DNA of 64,000 bases, taken from contig JAHLJT010000631.1 in the NCBI GenBank assembly GCA_031308135.1, forward strand, positions 224,263,654-224,327,653, in the 5' to 3' direction. This document shows, in pieces, positions 1 through 10,952 of the stretch; position 1 is the first letter of the stretch; each line of letters starts with the position of its first letter. Position numbers and translations under genes: made by a program. This DNA is from Acheta domesticus. Its lineage: Eukaryota; Arthropoda; Insecta; Orthoptera; Gryllidae. The notes under the pieces were generated by a model. The model ran no database searches. It saw only the letters and a list, made by a program, of their open reading frames with translations, and was not told the origin of the DNA.

Positions 1-1290
1 CTTAGTATTACAAATCGTAGAACATTGGTATTTTAATTAGTTTATTAGTATTAGAGTTGTTTATCAACTGTGTATGATGCACTATGACTAACCCATAAAC
101 AAGTTGAAATCTGAATACAGATGGAAATGAGCGTTTTAGCCAAGAATTGATGTTATTCGCCTAGCATTAACACCAAAATAATTGCACATAGTTTTGACTA
201 TGTGCTGGCAACAATGCGTTGCACGCTTCTGTATAATTTGCTGCGAATACTGAAACAGGGAAATGTATTCCTATTTCGCTTGTAAAATACATGATTGCTA
301 CTTCTGACTATCGAAATGAATACAGATATGCATCACAGGCGCTGTGTTTGAATTGGACTTTTTGAAGTAATAGCTGCGGTGTTAGCCCAGAAAATGCAAT
401 ATTTGAACATTACATAGCAGTTTCTAATAACACGAGAAAGTATGTGCTGTTGTAGCTCCACTAGTTTCTTATTATTTAGTTTGTTTTCAGTTTAATCTTC
501 GTTATAAGTTAATAAACACGTTCACTGTAAAATTAAATTTTGTTGCCCTCGAATTTTATTTTAGAGATAACCAAACCAGTTTTAAACATCAAATCGATGT
601 TTAAAAACATCGATGGTTTTTGATTGATGTTGTATTAACACCAATGTTTTAATTATGAACATCGGTAATATTGTGACATCATGTTGCATCACAAACTGGC
701 ACCAATACAATTCCGTACGGGCATCCACTGTTTGAAGATCAGGCGTCACTGAACCGGATCAGGCTCTCACATTAATGGTGGATGTAAATCTCGGCAATTG
801 TGACGAATCCGGTTGTAGGCTGAAAATCTCAATTGTAAATTTTATCCCCAGTACCATAGAGTTGCAGAGGCTATGATGCTGTGTTATCTCCAAGGGAGGA
901 AAGTAACAGAATCATCAGCTGAAATATTACTGCAGTTTCTCATCGATCATTCGGTCAGTCGCCTGTGCCAGTTTTTTTTTTCCCGCAGGAGGGGGGGTGT
1001 CGTGGCTGCGTAGGTGGACACGACCTCTGGTGGAGAGTTGGAGACGACCACCCGGACCTGTAGTTTCACGGCGACACTCACGTCGTTAGTCTCAAGGTGG
1101 AGGCAGTGAGCAGGCAATGCTAAGCTCCTGGTCGGCGGTTCAACCCGGCGACCCACCAGTTGGGCTCCTGGCGCGTCGACCTCATGGCAGGATTGGGTGC
1201 AGGAGACCCCTTGGGGTGCTCTGAATCCCACAAATAGAAGTCCGGCGGTTAAACGACCATCCGCCAGGTTGCATTGGTCACGGCCCCACC
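1..1290. other. AT-rich intergenic DNA, no gene recognised
   Basis: No convincing coding region, RNA gene or element boundary is visible. Around 550-680 there is a short patch rich in variants of a CATCGATG-like word. From about 960 to 1240 the composition turns GC-rich, and the only long open frame there (947-1231, minus) has no recognisable motif. This is probably old repeat DNA. Confidence 0.4.
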
Positions 1291-1412
1291 CAGGTCGGTA
1301 GCCTAACTAGGTTTCGGCTTGGGCGGCCCCCAATTGGGCACTTGGCTTCGTCGTGGCAGTGGCCCGATACTCTGGGCAAAGAGGAGGGACGCGGTGTCCC
1401 GGCGGCATATAA

Positions 1413-1502
1413 GCAAACTGCACATGTATTCGGCACCGGGCTTCCCTGATTGGCTAGTAGGCGAGGAGCGCGAAACCGCGCGAAATTCGTATCTCTTTCT
1501 AC
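1413..1502 (+). repeat. GC-rich promoter-like repeat, left copy of an inverted pair
   Basis: About 90 bp here recur, inverted and slightly diverged, at 3923-4017. The shared core contains GGCACCGGGCTTCCCTGATT followed by GGCTAG, so an inverted CCAAT box lies in it, followed by a CpG-rich tract ending in GCGCGAAATTCGT. Such short CpG-rich repeats with CCAAT motifs are often transposon or promoter ends, but no transcript can be shown. The 2.4 kb between the copies is AT-rich. Confidence 0.55.
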
Positions 1503-2091
1503 GGAGACGAGTCACAGCGAGTGAGTGCACAACGCACGTGGACTCGGCTACTGTGTCCCTAGGCAACGCGATCGACTGCGTTTTCGGGCGTATATCTCTG
1601 ACAGCTGTTATATTAGTCTTTGCCATTATGGGAACTATCTTAACAATCCAACGTGTTTTGTCAGTAAGTACCTAAACTTACATTTTGGTCAGTAAGTACC
1701 GTAGTAGGGGCGAAAAATAGAAGACTTTCTAAAAACTCTGGCTGTCCAGCTATATTGTCTGTAAAAATAAAACGTAACTCTGTAGACACAAGAAAAAAGA
1801 TGCCTTTATTAAGATATGTAGGGTTTTCAATTTGTATATTTATATTGATTTTAAATTTGTTTACAGACGTCTTGATACAGCTTCAAAACAAAACTTTGCC
1901 ACACAGTGTTAATGAGCACGTGAACATTAATTTCGAGTTATAATAGTTGTTCTAAAACTGAAGTCCGCGATTCTCCAAGGAACTATGAGAGAAATAATTC
2001 ATTAAAAATTGGGGCTAATTGTGACTGTCATTATTTGCATCGTCCCCTACAGGAATTCAATTTCGTTTTTCTGAAACTTTGTTTGGTAGTT

Positions 2092-2327
2092 TATGCTAGG
2101 GTTTTTACTTCATGGCGCGTGAGGGCCTGTCTTCACCATGGAACATATCACGTTATTTCTCATCTTTCTCGGTCATGCCGCTAGATGTCGCACGATCGCG
2201 ACCATATCGAGCAGGGCTTCTGATCATGCGACATCTGGCGGCACTACCGAGAAAGTTGCGAAATGCTTTGAGATATTCCATCGTGAAGACAGGCCCTTTC
2301 TCTCCAAGAAATAAAATCCCAAGTATA
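2092..2327. mobile_element. Palindromic MITE, diverged copy (family also at 44146)
   Basis: The segment is a long imperfect inverted repeat: GAGGGCCTGTCTTCACCATG near 2121 pairs with the tract around 2276-2298. The centre carries CGCTAGATGTCGCACGATCG, which matches the centre of the better preserved element at 44146-44401. There is no open frame of its own, so it is a non-autonomous DNA element. The ends are degraded, and the family assignment rests on the centre sequence and the similar size (236 against 256 bp). Confidence 0.6.
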
Positions 2328-3922
2328 GGCACACAGTATTCTCGGAATCAAACCGCATATGCGAACAGGTTTAGGACCACGTATTCGTAGAAACGTCTCC
2401 CACGTTGGACGCGCAATCAGGCGTTTCAGATTGCAAACATCCGGCGTATCAACTAACTCTTGGAGCTAAACAGAGAATGAAACACTGAGTTCGACTGACA
2501 AATAAAAATATCAATAAACAAATTTTCCTTTCAAAAATCGTACTTAGCAATTGTTGAATAAATATAAATACTTAATTTAGAAAACATAAGTAAATAACTA
2601 AAATTCAGAACAAATCAATAAAAATGAAAAAAATTGTTAAATGTTAAATTCATCCATCTATTAATTAAACAATTAATAATTAAATATTAACATTTTAATA
2701 ACACACCTTTTGTGGCTTCTTTTAAAGTATAATCAAAAACTTAAGAATGCTGTTAAATTACTGTAATTTACAATCTGTAATTACACTAATTTTAATATTA
2801 AAAATTAAACACAAGCCTAATAACCAATTAAAATAATTAATTTTTATTTTCATGATAGGATTGTGTGGGGTTATAAAAATAAAGAAAATTCATAACCACA
2901 ATGCAACTGCTGAAACAGAGGTTTCTGCCAGCTGATAAAGCTACAAGGGGAGCATTCGTTCAATATTTTAAAATGGGAATGAGTATTGCAGAATCATACA
3001 AATATCACCAGACCCTTCTTGAATATATTGAAGATTAAGACGATTATGCCAGTGGTTGTACAAATTCAACAGAAAGAACTGTGTGCAACTGACATGATCA
3101 TACCCAGGGCCTGAGGCCTGGCCTGGCCGTCAGGCCAAAGTGAAGTCTCATAGTTAGTTATTGTGTATCATATTTACATTACTCCCTTTTTGCTATTTTT
3201 TTGTTTTTGGTTGTGTTCTCTATGTAATGTAATTAATTCATTTCAAGAGTATGAAATACATGATGAATCGATTATAGTTGCCTGTTTTTATGCACATATG
3301 CAGATTTTAAAGATTTCAAGCACTAAAACCATTATAAAAATGTCCTTAATAAATGTGTTCAAATTCATTTAGATGCTATCGAAAAAATTTAAAAAATGAG
3401 TTATTGGCAAAAACCATTTAGAAATTTGAATACCTACAACTCTATTACAACTTATTTATCCTCCAAATAAATCAAATTACCTTCAATAATATTATAATAT
3501 ACTATAATCATGTAAAAATGTTTACAAAATGCGAAGTACAGTAGATATTTTAATAAAATGTTCAATTTGCAACCTAAGTTAATTTTAATTTAATTCTGCT
3601 CAAAATTGGAAATAATACCGAGAAAACTTTCGGTTTCTATCAATTCCTTCAGCCTCCGTTATTTTTGCCACACTTTCCCTCCCCTGTAACTAACATTTTT
3701 TACGCGCATTACAAATGTTGATATGAACAGAATAAAATCCATCATTCGTGAGTCAATGAATACTTATAATAACATATGTTTATTATTTAACTAAAATGAT
3801 GCCCTCCCCAAAAAAATGATCGGCTGGATTCACCCCTAGTATAAATAGTAATAAAATGAAAAGCAGTTGTGCAGTTTAAAAAGTGACAAAACAGCGCTTA
3901 AAACGAACCTGCGACACTTATA
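2328..3922. other. AT-rich intergenic DNA, no gene recognised apart from a 45-codon ORF
   Basis: Very AT-rich (many A/T runs between 2500 and 2860 and between 3380 and 3620). A short GC-rich palindromic patch (CAGGGCCTGAGGCCTGGCCT) sits near 3105. Except for the small frame at 2901 nothing coding was recognised. Confidence 0.4.
2901..3038 (+). CDS. Short ORF (45 aa), possible transposase fragment
   Basis: A complete ATG-to-TAA frame of 45 codons in very AT-rich DNA. The product is basic at the N terminus and contains a run reading KMGMSIAESYKYHQ. That resembles the short helical segment (a Gly, then Ala/Glu-rich, then a Tyr-x-His motif) seen near the start of some MULE-type transposases and SWIM proteins. 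No other part of such a protein is visible nearby. It may be a transposon remnant or a chance frame. The assignment is only a resemblance from memory. Confidence 0.2.
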   Translation: MQLLKQRFLPADKATRGAFVQYFKMGMSIAESYKYHQTLLEYIED

Positions 3923-4017
3923 GGAAGATAACGTAAACGAATTTCGCGCGGCTTCGCGCGCCTCGCCCGCTAGCCAATCAGGGAAGCCCGGTGCCGAATA
4001 CACGTGCTGTTTGCATA
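3923..4017 (-). repeat. GC-rich promoter-like repeat, right copy of an inverted pair
   Basis: Reverse-complement partner of 1413-1502. The most conserved part is the block containing CTAGCCAATCAGGGAAGCCC. Here the CpG-rich flank has become a short GCGCG repeat (GCGCGGCTTCGCGCG). Confidence 0.55.
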
Positions 4018-4154
4018 GAAGCCTCCCGGTCGCCGTCGCACACTGAGGAAAAAGCCCGAAAAGTTGGCCAAAAGTCAAATTAGATGCCAATCGCTTATAA
4101 AACAGGTGCACCAAGCTGGAACACACATGTCAGCTCACCGGAATGAAACCATAT

Positions 4155-4640
4155 GATTTATTGCCAATTAATTGCCACAATTTCGAATTAATTGCCACCT
4201 ATTTTCGGGGCGAAAACGGGTGTAAGCTGGCTTGACGCAACGCCAGCCCACACATCAGTGAAATTCGGGTCGCAGGTCCACGGAAACCCTCGAATAATTT
4301 ATTGCCAATTAATTGCCACAATTTCGAAATAATTACCACCTATTTTCGCGGCGGAAACGTGTGTGAGCTGGCTTGACGCGACACCAGCACACACATCAGA
4401 GATTCGGGTCGCAGGTCGACGGAAACACACAGATAATTTATTGCTAATTAACTGTCACAGTTCCATATTAATTGCCACCTATCTTCGGGGCGAAAACGGG
4501 TGTGAGCTGGCTTGACGCGACACCAGCACACACATAAGTGAAATTCGGTTGGCAGGTCGACGGAAACCCCCAGATATTATATTACTAATTAATTGCCACA
4601 ATTTGGAATTAATTGCGACATCTTCGGGGCGAAAATGGGG
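4155..4640 (+). repeat. Outer tandem repeats of the left foldback arm (about 140-bp unit)
   Basis: The word TTATTGCCAATTAATTGCCA starts at 4158 and again at 4299, with degraded versions near 4438 and 4578, giving a period of 139-141 bp. Each unit also holds GCTTGACGCGACACCAGCAC and a tract near GTCGACGGAAAC. The same unit is found inverted at 6690-6895. Confidence 0.75.
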
Positions 4641-5060
4641 ATGATTTGATTTGGTTAGTTTGGTTTCATTGAGCTCCTTTGTTCTCACTATAATCGTATT
4701 TGAATTTCTGGCATAGTTAAATGTGCTGACGTTTTTAACAAGGTATTTTTCATAAACGGCAATGGCAATACATTTTTGTGGTAATAAATGAGTATATAAT
4801 GTGTATTAATAATGTTCTTAGTTTGATTCGATTGTGCTCGTTGGTTCTCAATATAAATGTATTTGAATTTCCGGCTTGGTTGAATATGCTTCAGTTTTTA
4901 ACAATATTTTTTTCATAAACTGCAAGAGCAATAAATTAGTATATAATGGCCATAAATTAGAATATAACGTGTATTAATTATGTTCTTGCTTTGGTTCGAT
5001 TGTGCTTGTTGGTTCTCTCTATATTCGTATTTCAATTTCTGGCATGGTTGAATATAATTC
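4641..5060 (+). repeat. Inner tandem repeats of the left foldback arm (about 185-bp unit)
   Basis: Three successive partial units share the words TTCGATTGTGCTCGTTGGTT, GTATTTGAATTTCTGGC and TTTTTCATAAAC. They are separated by AT-rich runs with TAGTATATAATG. Inverted counterparts occupy 6410-6680. Confidence 0.7.
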
Positions 5061-5061
5061 A

Positions 5062-5130
5062 GTTCACACACACACGTGCGCAACCACACAAACAGGTGGC
5101 ACACACGTGCGCGCGCCAAACACAAGCACA
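5062..5130. repeat. CA/CG-rich microsatellite inside the foldback centre
   Basis: A run of CACACACACACGTGCGC followed by related CA and GCGCGC steps. It is adjacent to the end of the inner tandem repeats and codes for nothing recognisable. Confidence 0.6.
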
Positions 5131-5774
5131 GATACAGGAGTTTCTGCCCTGAAAGTAGTAAATTCCATGATTTCATTATAATTATCAAAATAAGTTAACA
5201 TACATTACGTATTTACGGAAAAAATCGGTAATAAATGGATAATAAACAGTCTTCATTGACAGCCTCTGAGTTGAAAAATACACACCTTACTGGCTATAAA
5301 TTTTTTTCTGTTAAGTTAGGTATGCCAAAGTGCTACATTAGAAAATTAGATTTAAGCTAAAATTAAGTTAGTTTTAGTTAGATAAACAAAAATCTCTCCC
5401 TCTCAGCTGCTTAAGCCGTAAGGCAGCAGTATAGAAATTAAGACAATAAATTCCCACCCCCTCAGGGGTATTGTAGAGGAGAAAACGCAAAAATATTGGC
5501 TGTATTAGAACTACTTCCTGACTCTTTCAACGCTCTATGAGTCTGATACCCTTGCATGGCCTTGCGCAATGCGCATCTGGTCTAGGGGAGGAGGACACGC
5601 GCCCGTACAGTTTCCCACGCTTGGAGTTGGGAGAGAGGGTATTCCCCGGCGGCCTACGCCTTGAGCGACAAGCGACCCCAGTGTCGAATTCTACGATGAC
5701 AGCTGAAGCTCCACTCCTTCAATGTTCAGCTGCCACGACTAAATCACGTGTCACAGGGATAGAGAATTTAAAAC

Positions 5775-6405
5775 TAGCTTGCCGACGCTTGTATGTGAGA
5801 GATCTTTCCATAATATTACATTTGTATAATTTTTGAAAAAAACAAACAAATACCCCAAAATGAATTTAACGTCATATTCAAGAGTGTAAATAGCACTATC
5901 CGTTCGCAAAATTTGAAGAAAAAATATGGAGCAATTTTGAGAAACTCGCGTTTGAGCGTTTCTGAAAATGCACAAATTTGAGCAAGTTTTGACAGAAAAC
6001 GGTTACGTTTTCGAGAAACTTTACTTGACATTATTAAAAGTACACGTATTCATTAATAAAATAATGTGAATAAATCGCCGCTAATCTAAATTGTACCGAC
6101 GTGGGAGACAAGTAAAAAAAAATCGCATTTTTGAAAAAGAAATAAAAATAGACAAATAAGAATTGTATGTCATCTCATAGAGTACATTTAGCACTATCTC
6201 AAGAAGCAAGAAAATAACAAAAGTTTAAAGAAAAAATTAGAGGCGTTTTCGAGAAAATAATTTTTTTGGCAATTTTTTAAAACTACATATTTTTCACAAA
6301 ATATTGCGCCAAAAATACTAAATTTTTCAAAAAACATACACGACCTTAATGAAAGAACTCACTATGCAGGACAAATTTTGTTTGAAGGGGAACTCTCCAT
6401 CTTTG
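5775..6405 (+). repeat. Rep-A family, partial copy inside the foldback centre
   Basis: From AGAGATCTTTCCATAATATT to about 6405 the sequence follows, with many substitutions, the repeat copy at 35765-36380, including GAGCGTTTCTGAAAATGC and TTTACTTGACATTATT. It breaks off abruptly where the right arm of the foldback element begins. It has no coding capacity, so it is either cargo captured in the foldback centre or a later insertion. Confidence 0.65.
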
Positions 6406-6409
6406 CTGT

Positions 6410-6895
6410 TGCCGTTTATGAAAAGAACATTGTTAAAAACTAAAGCTTATTCAACCATGCCAGAAATTCAAATACGATTGTAGAGAGAACCAACGAGCAC
6501 AATCGAACCAAATCAAGAATATAATTAATACACATTGTATACTAATTTATTACCACAAACAAAAATGTATTGCCGTTGCCGTTTATGAAAAAACCTTCTT
6601 AAAAACGTCAGCACATTTAACCATCCCAGAAATTCAAATACGATTATAGAGAGGACAAAGGAGCACAATGAAACCAAACCAACCAAATCAAATCACCCCC
6701 GTTTTCGCCCCGAAGGTAAGTGGCAATTAGTTCCAAATTTTGGCAATTAACTAGAAATATAATATCTGATGGTTTCCGTCGACCTGCGACCCGAATTTCA
6801 CTGATGTGTGTGCTGGCGACGCGTCAAGCAAGCTCACACCCGTTTTCGCCCCAAAGATACATGGAAATACATACAATTAATTGGAAATTGTTTGA
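6410..6895 (-). repeat. Right arm of the foldback element
   Basis: Reverse complement of the left-arm units: inner-type units at 6410-6680 (word CCAGAAATTCAAATACGATT twice) and outer-type at 6690-6895 (CCGTTTTCGCCCC twice). It is shorter than the left arm, so the arms have unequal copy numbers. Confidence 0.7.
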
Positions 6896-6910
6896 ACTGT
6901 CGTGGGGGAA

Positions 6911-7560
6911 GGGGTCTGGCACCATGTGCAGGGGAGTGGAAGGACGGTAAGGGCTGAAGGTGCCCTCTGGGCCATTCCCTATTCTATTAAAGGCCTAAGG
7001 CGGATGAGAGGGAGCAATAAGAAGGAATGACCCCAGTCATGGCAAACAGCAATTTATTGGAGAGGTGTAACTTACACATGCATCTGACGTAGCCCAGCCT
7101 CGGCGAGGACGGTTCTACGGAAGAGCGACTTTGCAGCGACCATGGCGACACTCGAAGTGCACGGTGATCAGGGGCAAGGGCGGGAAGCTGCTAGCAGGAC
7201 CCCGGAGGGTCTGTCTGGACTAGCGGGATTGAGGAGTGTCAGCAGGGCCAGTTAGGGCCGATCTGAACCGACTAGGGGTGAAGGGAAGTCGGCAGGGCCA
7301 GTTTGGGCCGATCTGAACCGACGCGACGGGGAGTGGAAGGTCCGTACACACGGGCGACGAGCTCACGAGTAGCATTCGTCCCCCCGCAAAGCGGAGGTTA
7401 AGCTGTTATATAGGCCTTTTCTGCTGAGACGCTCTTTCCGCGGCGGAGCTACGTCATTATGCTTACGCGGGCGCCAGCCGTCTGCGGCCACACGACATCA
7501 CTCCCCCCCCACCTCGAGAAGAAGATTGGAGTCCCATGTCGCGTTGCCGCAGTGGCTACA
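6911..7560 (-). mobile_element. Minus-strand LTR with adjoining primer-binding site
   Basis: Read on the minus strand, the block at 7560-6925 begins TGTAGCC and ends TGCACA, which fits TG...CA ends. It contains a TATA-like CTATATAACAG near 7410 and an AATAAA signal near 7060, in the order expected for U3-R-U5. Directly after the LTR end (6924-6911, minus) comes TGGTGCCAGACCCC, which has the TGG start and position of a tRNA primer-binding site. The rest of the element is missing: foldback DNA starts within about 30 bp. Inside, the word CAGGGCCAGTTNGGGCCGAT is duplicated near 7240 and 7295. No target duplication is visible. Confidence 0.5.
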
Positions 7561-7573
7561 GCGTGCTGATTGT

Positions 7574-8026
7574 TTTACAGTTATTACAGTCTACATCAAC
7601 TATTAACTTTCACTCCACACTACATAGATAGAAAAATACAAAAGAAACTGGCTTACGTCTATAAAATTAATCTTGTACAAAATTGAAATAATGATAACTT
7701 GTAATTAACACAAAACATAAAATGGAATTTTCTTGTAATAAATTTAACATTATGAATGATAACATTCACCTTTCTGAACAATTTACAAATCTTTACATTT
7801 CTATTTAATTACTACAGCTAACATCAACTATTAATACGCACTTTACATTACAGTGATTGAAAAACACAAAACAAGCTGGCTGAAGTTTAAAAATTAACTA
7901 GTACAGAAATGAAATACTTGCACCTTCTAAATAACACAAAATTAAAATGATGCTATTCTTATAATAAACGTAGCCACATGAATCATAACATTTGAGTATG
8001 GTTTTCACATTTCTGCAATAATTCAT
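7574..8026 (+). repeat. Direct duplication of about 240 bp, AT-rich
   Basis: The segment starting near 7574 (CAGTNTACATCAACTATTAA) and that starting near 7815 follow each other for about 230 bp with roughly 25-30 percent differences by eye. Both contain ACAAAATTAAAATG-like and TTCTTATAATAAA-like words. There is no coding potential. It lies just outside the LTR and could be the old 5' leader of that element. Confidence 0.5.
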
Positions 8027-8028
8027 TA

Positions 8029-8427
8029 CTAAGGTCCGATTAAATTAAGAAGATGATTGACATTTGTGAGTGGAGGGGAGCGACGTTGCCAGGTCGCAAA
8101 CCACTGAGCACGTGTTACCGGGACACGAAAACAAACACTTCAAAAAATACGTGTAAAAGTGTAAAAAATACGACAAAAGCCTAACCTCAACGCAACTCAT
8201 CACAACACAGTACACATTGCGCGCGCAGCACAGGCAGAAACGCGGGCGGCGTGGCGGCAGGGAAGTCGCTTGCGATGCTCAAATGTTCCCCGTGTTCGGC
8301 AGAGGCAACTGAGCGACCTGACACGTCACGTTTTGTCTCTCTGGTTGGCAGCTGCCATGGAAACGGGAAAGGCGTCCTGACGTCACACAGAACTGTCAAT
8401 CACTTTCTTAATTTAATCGGACCTTAG
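8029..8427 (-). mobile_element. MITE with CTAAGGTCC ends, copy 1
   Basis: Terminal inverted repeats start CTAAGGTCCGATTAAATTAAG and extend about 35 bp. The 7-bp direct repeat TTCATTA flanks the element on both sides (8022-8028 and 8428-8434). The interior is CpG-rich and includes CGTGACGTGTCAGG-type and TGGCAGCTGCCATGG words. A second copy in the opposite orientation lies at 56211-56588 and matches over its full length. The size and TIRs point to a non-autonomous cut-and-paste element; the superfamily is not certain, as a 7-8 bp duplication would suit hAT. Confidence 0.75.
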
Positions 8428-8634
8428 TTCATTACTCTGAAACAAAATTACATGTTGTACACTTCTTTTGCCAAGGTTGTGCATCTCAATACTTTGCATC
8501 CATACTGAAGTTAGTAGGAATTTAAGTTTTCTAGAATTTATAATACTTTAACTATGTTTTGAAAAAATAAGTAACCTCATAATTATGTATTGTAAAGAAC
8601 ATGTGTTCTTTATAAATCGAAGTAGGGCAAAGGG

Positions 8635-9030
8635 GTATATGCTTGGGAGAGGGTCCTAGAAAGAGTCTATAGGCAAGTGCAGTTTGACTGCAGTCTGCTA
8701 ATGGGAAAGTTGATTGTACCAACATTCCTCGCCGTCACTGATCTTCCATTTCAAATGCAATCCGACCATCCAAGCACTCAGTTACTCTCCAGAGAGATTT
8801 ATTGAACTGATTGGCTAGGGCACGTTGGCTGCAGTCTGCTAATGGGAGAGGTGGTTCGGCCATCGTCACCTCACCGTCATAGATCTGCCTTTGCCAACGC
8901 GGTCGGACAATTCAAACAGAGAGCTCCTCTCAAAATCTTCGGAGAGAATCTGCTGGCAGTGACTGCAGCCTGCTAGTGGGAGCGGTGGTTTTTCCATCGT
9001 CTCCTCACCGTCAGAGGTCTGCCAACGTCA
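8635..9030 (+). repeat. Three tandem units of about 137 bp
   Basis: The word GACTGCAGTCTGCTAATGGG begins at 8686, near 8827 and, with changes, at 8961. Each is followed by a GGTTG/GGTGGTT tract, then CACCGTCANNGATCTGCC. The period is 134-141 bp. Nothing coding was recognised. Confidence 0.6.
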
Positions 9031-10023
9031 AGCCGTGTCCGAACATGAAGAGTGTGTGGATTGCGGGCAAACCTGCACCAAGTCTGGGGCAAAGTTAAAT
9101 GCCGAAATCGGGGAAAATGTATGCAAAAGGACAAAGAGGCAGGGTGATTTTCGGCAAGGAAGATGCCGGACGATACAGAGGTATGGAAACAACAAAAACT
9201 GTACAAGATCTACAATTAGCAAAGAAATGTTCAACATTTTGAGACAGAAAGGAATGCTGCGTAAACAAACACAGCGCATATGCGACCTTGCTGCGATGAA
9301 GAGCTCTTTCTTTACCGCTGACTGAGCCGCGTGGCATGGCGTTGGCCCCTCTGCGAGGCACGAGCCGCACGTGAGACCAGACCAGGAGGTCAGACCAGGG
9401 AGGCTGCATCTGATTCTGTTTATATATCGTGAAATCAGAATAAATTCGATTGTCATGAAACAGTACACATTCTTCTGAAAAATAAAACCAATATTAATTT
9501 CTGCATCCAAATTTTTGAAAACTAATCTCTTAAGTATGAGACGAGAATTTTTCTATTTTCTATTCACTTTATTCAACAGACATACTAAATAATACTGCTT
9601 ACAATACTTTCTACAGAGTTACTTAACTGAAATATTACGTAATGAGCAACCCTGTTATACTTCCCTATACATACGTCTACTTGTTTAATTATCTTCGTTT
9701 TAAAGAAACTTATTCATACTTTATTTCAGACTTATTCATACTTTACTTCTTATTAATACTCTAAAACAAATTAATAATGTTTCCTTACGTTTACCTTAAT
9801 TCTTCTGGTAAAAGTATACTATTGTACATAGCTATTAATACATGTAGTTATTTAATTTTCTAATTTCTAGAACAACAAAAATTAATTAAGACTATTAACT
9901 TACATATTCTCTTAATACTTTTGTACAAAAATCTACTCTGTTAATTCCCTAATATTTACTTATTTATATTTTTTTTACATTATACTTGGCTTTCGCTGAC
10001 TGTGGCCTGGTAGCTGGCGTAGG
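9031..10023. other. No gene recognised; right edge belongs to an older minus-strand gypsy fragment
   Basis: The overlapping open frames near 9028-9510 have no recognisable motifs. From 9540 the DNA is very AT-rich. The last 40 bases (about 9984-10023, read on the minus strand) continue in frame the ORF that ends at the other side of the retrotransposon insertion at 16944, and reach a stop codon. Confidence 0.4.
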
Positions 10024-10027
10024 CTAT

Positions 10028-10615
10028 TGTAGCGTCGCGAGGTGGCGCACGTGCCGTTTCGCTGGAAAGCCCGGCCTTAAGCCGGATGGGGGATGGGGGT
10101 GGAATGCGGCGGCGCCTCGCCGGCGCGCGCCGGGCAGGAAATCCCAGCCTCAAAATAGCCAGGACAACTGAGCGTGCCTGAGTGCGAGTCCATTGATGAA
10201 GGCTGCTCTCTGCTGAGGGCTGGCTTGCGAGCCGAATGACGCCCGCCGCTGGTAGAGTGGGGGACGAGCCGTGGAGTATTTATTGCGGCGCCGACATGCG
10301 CTCGGGGGATACGCTAGTGAGTCGAAAGACGTGAGGTATCTCCGTGCAACCTTGCACGTTTTGGCATCCGGCCATGTAACATCTAGTTACGGGGACTAAT
10401 GTCCGACAGCTCGCACTTCGCGCAGCTTCTCATGCTCTCGAGCAGAGGCACTGGGCTCAGCCTAGGGACGGTCGCGGGGTTTCGCGGCTTAGAGAATAGA
10501 AAGGTTGCCTAAGGTTTTCAATTTTGTAACATTTTCTTGTAATTTATTATTGTAAATATACTGTACATACTATTCAGAATCTGTCGTCTGTGCTTTTCAT
10601 GTCCAGTACGCCACA
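10028..10615 (+). repeat. 5' LTR of the Gmr1-like element
   Basis: 588 bp, starts TGTAGCGTCGCGAGG, ends CAGTACGCCACA. The first half is GC-rich with palindromic GGCGCCTCGCCGGCGCGCGCC. The last 110 bp are AT-rich with TGTAATTTATTATTG. No consensus TATA box was found; TATTTATTG near 10279 is a weak candidate. Confidence 0.92.
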
Positions 10616-10634
10616 GACTCGGAACCTTTCTTTT

Positions 10635-10830
10635 CTAAAACTGGTGGCAGCGGTTATCGTAAACTCACGCCGGAGTGCCGCAGTTTTTGTCTAAAACTGG
10701 TAGCAGCGGTTATTGTAAACTCACGCCGGAGTGCCGCAGTTTTTTTTCTAAAACTGGTAGCAGCGGTTATTGTAAACTCACGCCGGAGTGCCACAGTTTT
10801 TTGTCTAAAACTGGAATAGTACGCGTAAAG
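10635..10830 (+). repeat. Leader tandem repeat carrying a primer-binding-site-like word three times
   Basis: A unit of about 56 bp starts at 10635, 10691 and 10748, with a partial fourth at 10805. Each begins CTAAAACTGGTAGCAGCGGT (GGTGGCAGCGG in the first). Each of the three full units holds a TGGTRGCAGCGG word of the kind that primes minus-strand synthesis in LTR elements. The first lies about 30 nt from the LTR end, further than usual. The tRNA that would match could not be identified. Confidence 0.65.
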
Positions 10831-10952
10831 ACAGTGTACCGCAGTTAAAGGTGCACACGCGTCGTAATTACGTGGCGCCGGCAGAGTCGTGCACGCCACG
10901 AGAAACCGAAAGTGCGGTAATTCGGTACGGTAGTTTCGGGGCGGTACAATCC

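Larger units (their letters stand above)
4155..6895. mobile_element. Foldback-type element with arms built of tandem repeats
   Basis: The left arm (4155 to about 5060) and the right arm (about 6410-6895) are inverted copies of each other, and each is made of two kinds of tandem unit. The outer unit is about 140 bp and contains GGCGAAAACGGGTGTGAGCTG and a TTAATTGCCA-rich spacer. The inner unit is about 185 bp and contains GTATTTGAATTTCTGGCAT. The left arm holds about 3.5 outer and 2.4 inner units; the right arm holds about 1.4 outer and 1.5 inner. This is the layout of foldback (FB) transposons. No transposase is visible; the 1.3-kb centre carries a CA-rich microsatellite and a piece of the Rep-A family. 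Exact ends and target duplication could not be fixed. Confidence 0.7.

Noticed and set aside
9028..9510. 160-codon minus-strand ORF
   Set aside because: Overlaps other frames of similar length on both strands; no motif and no domain-like composition.
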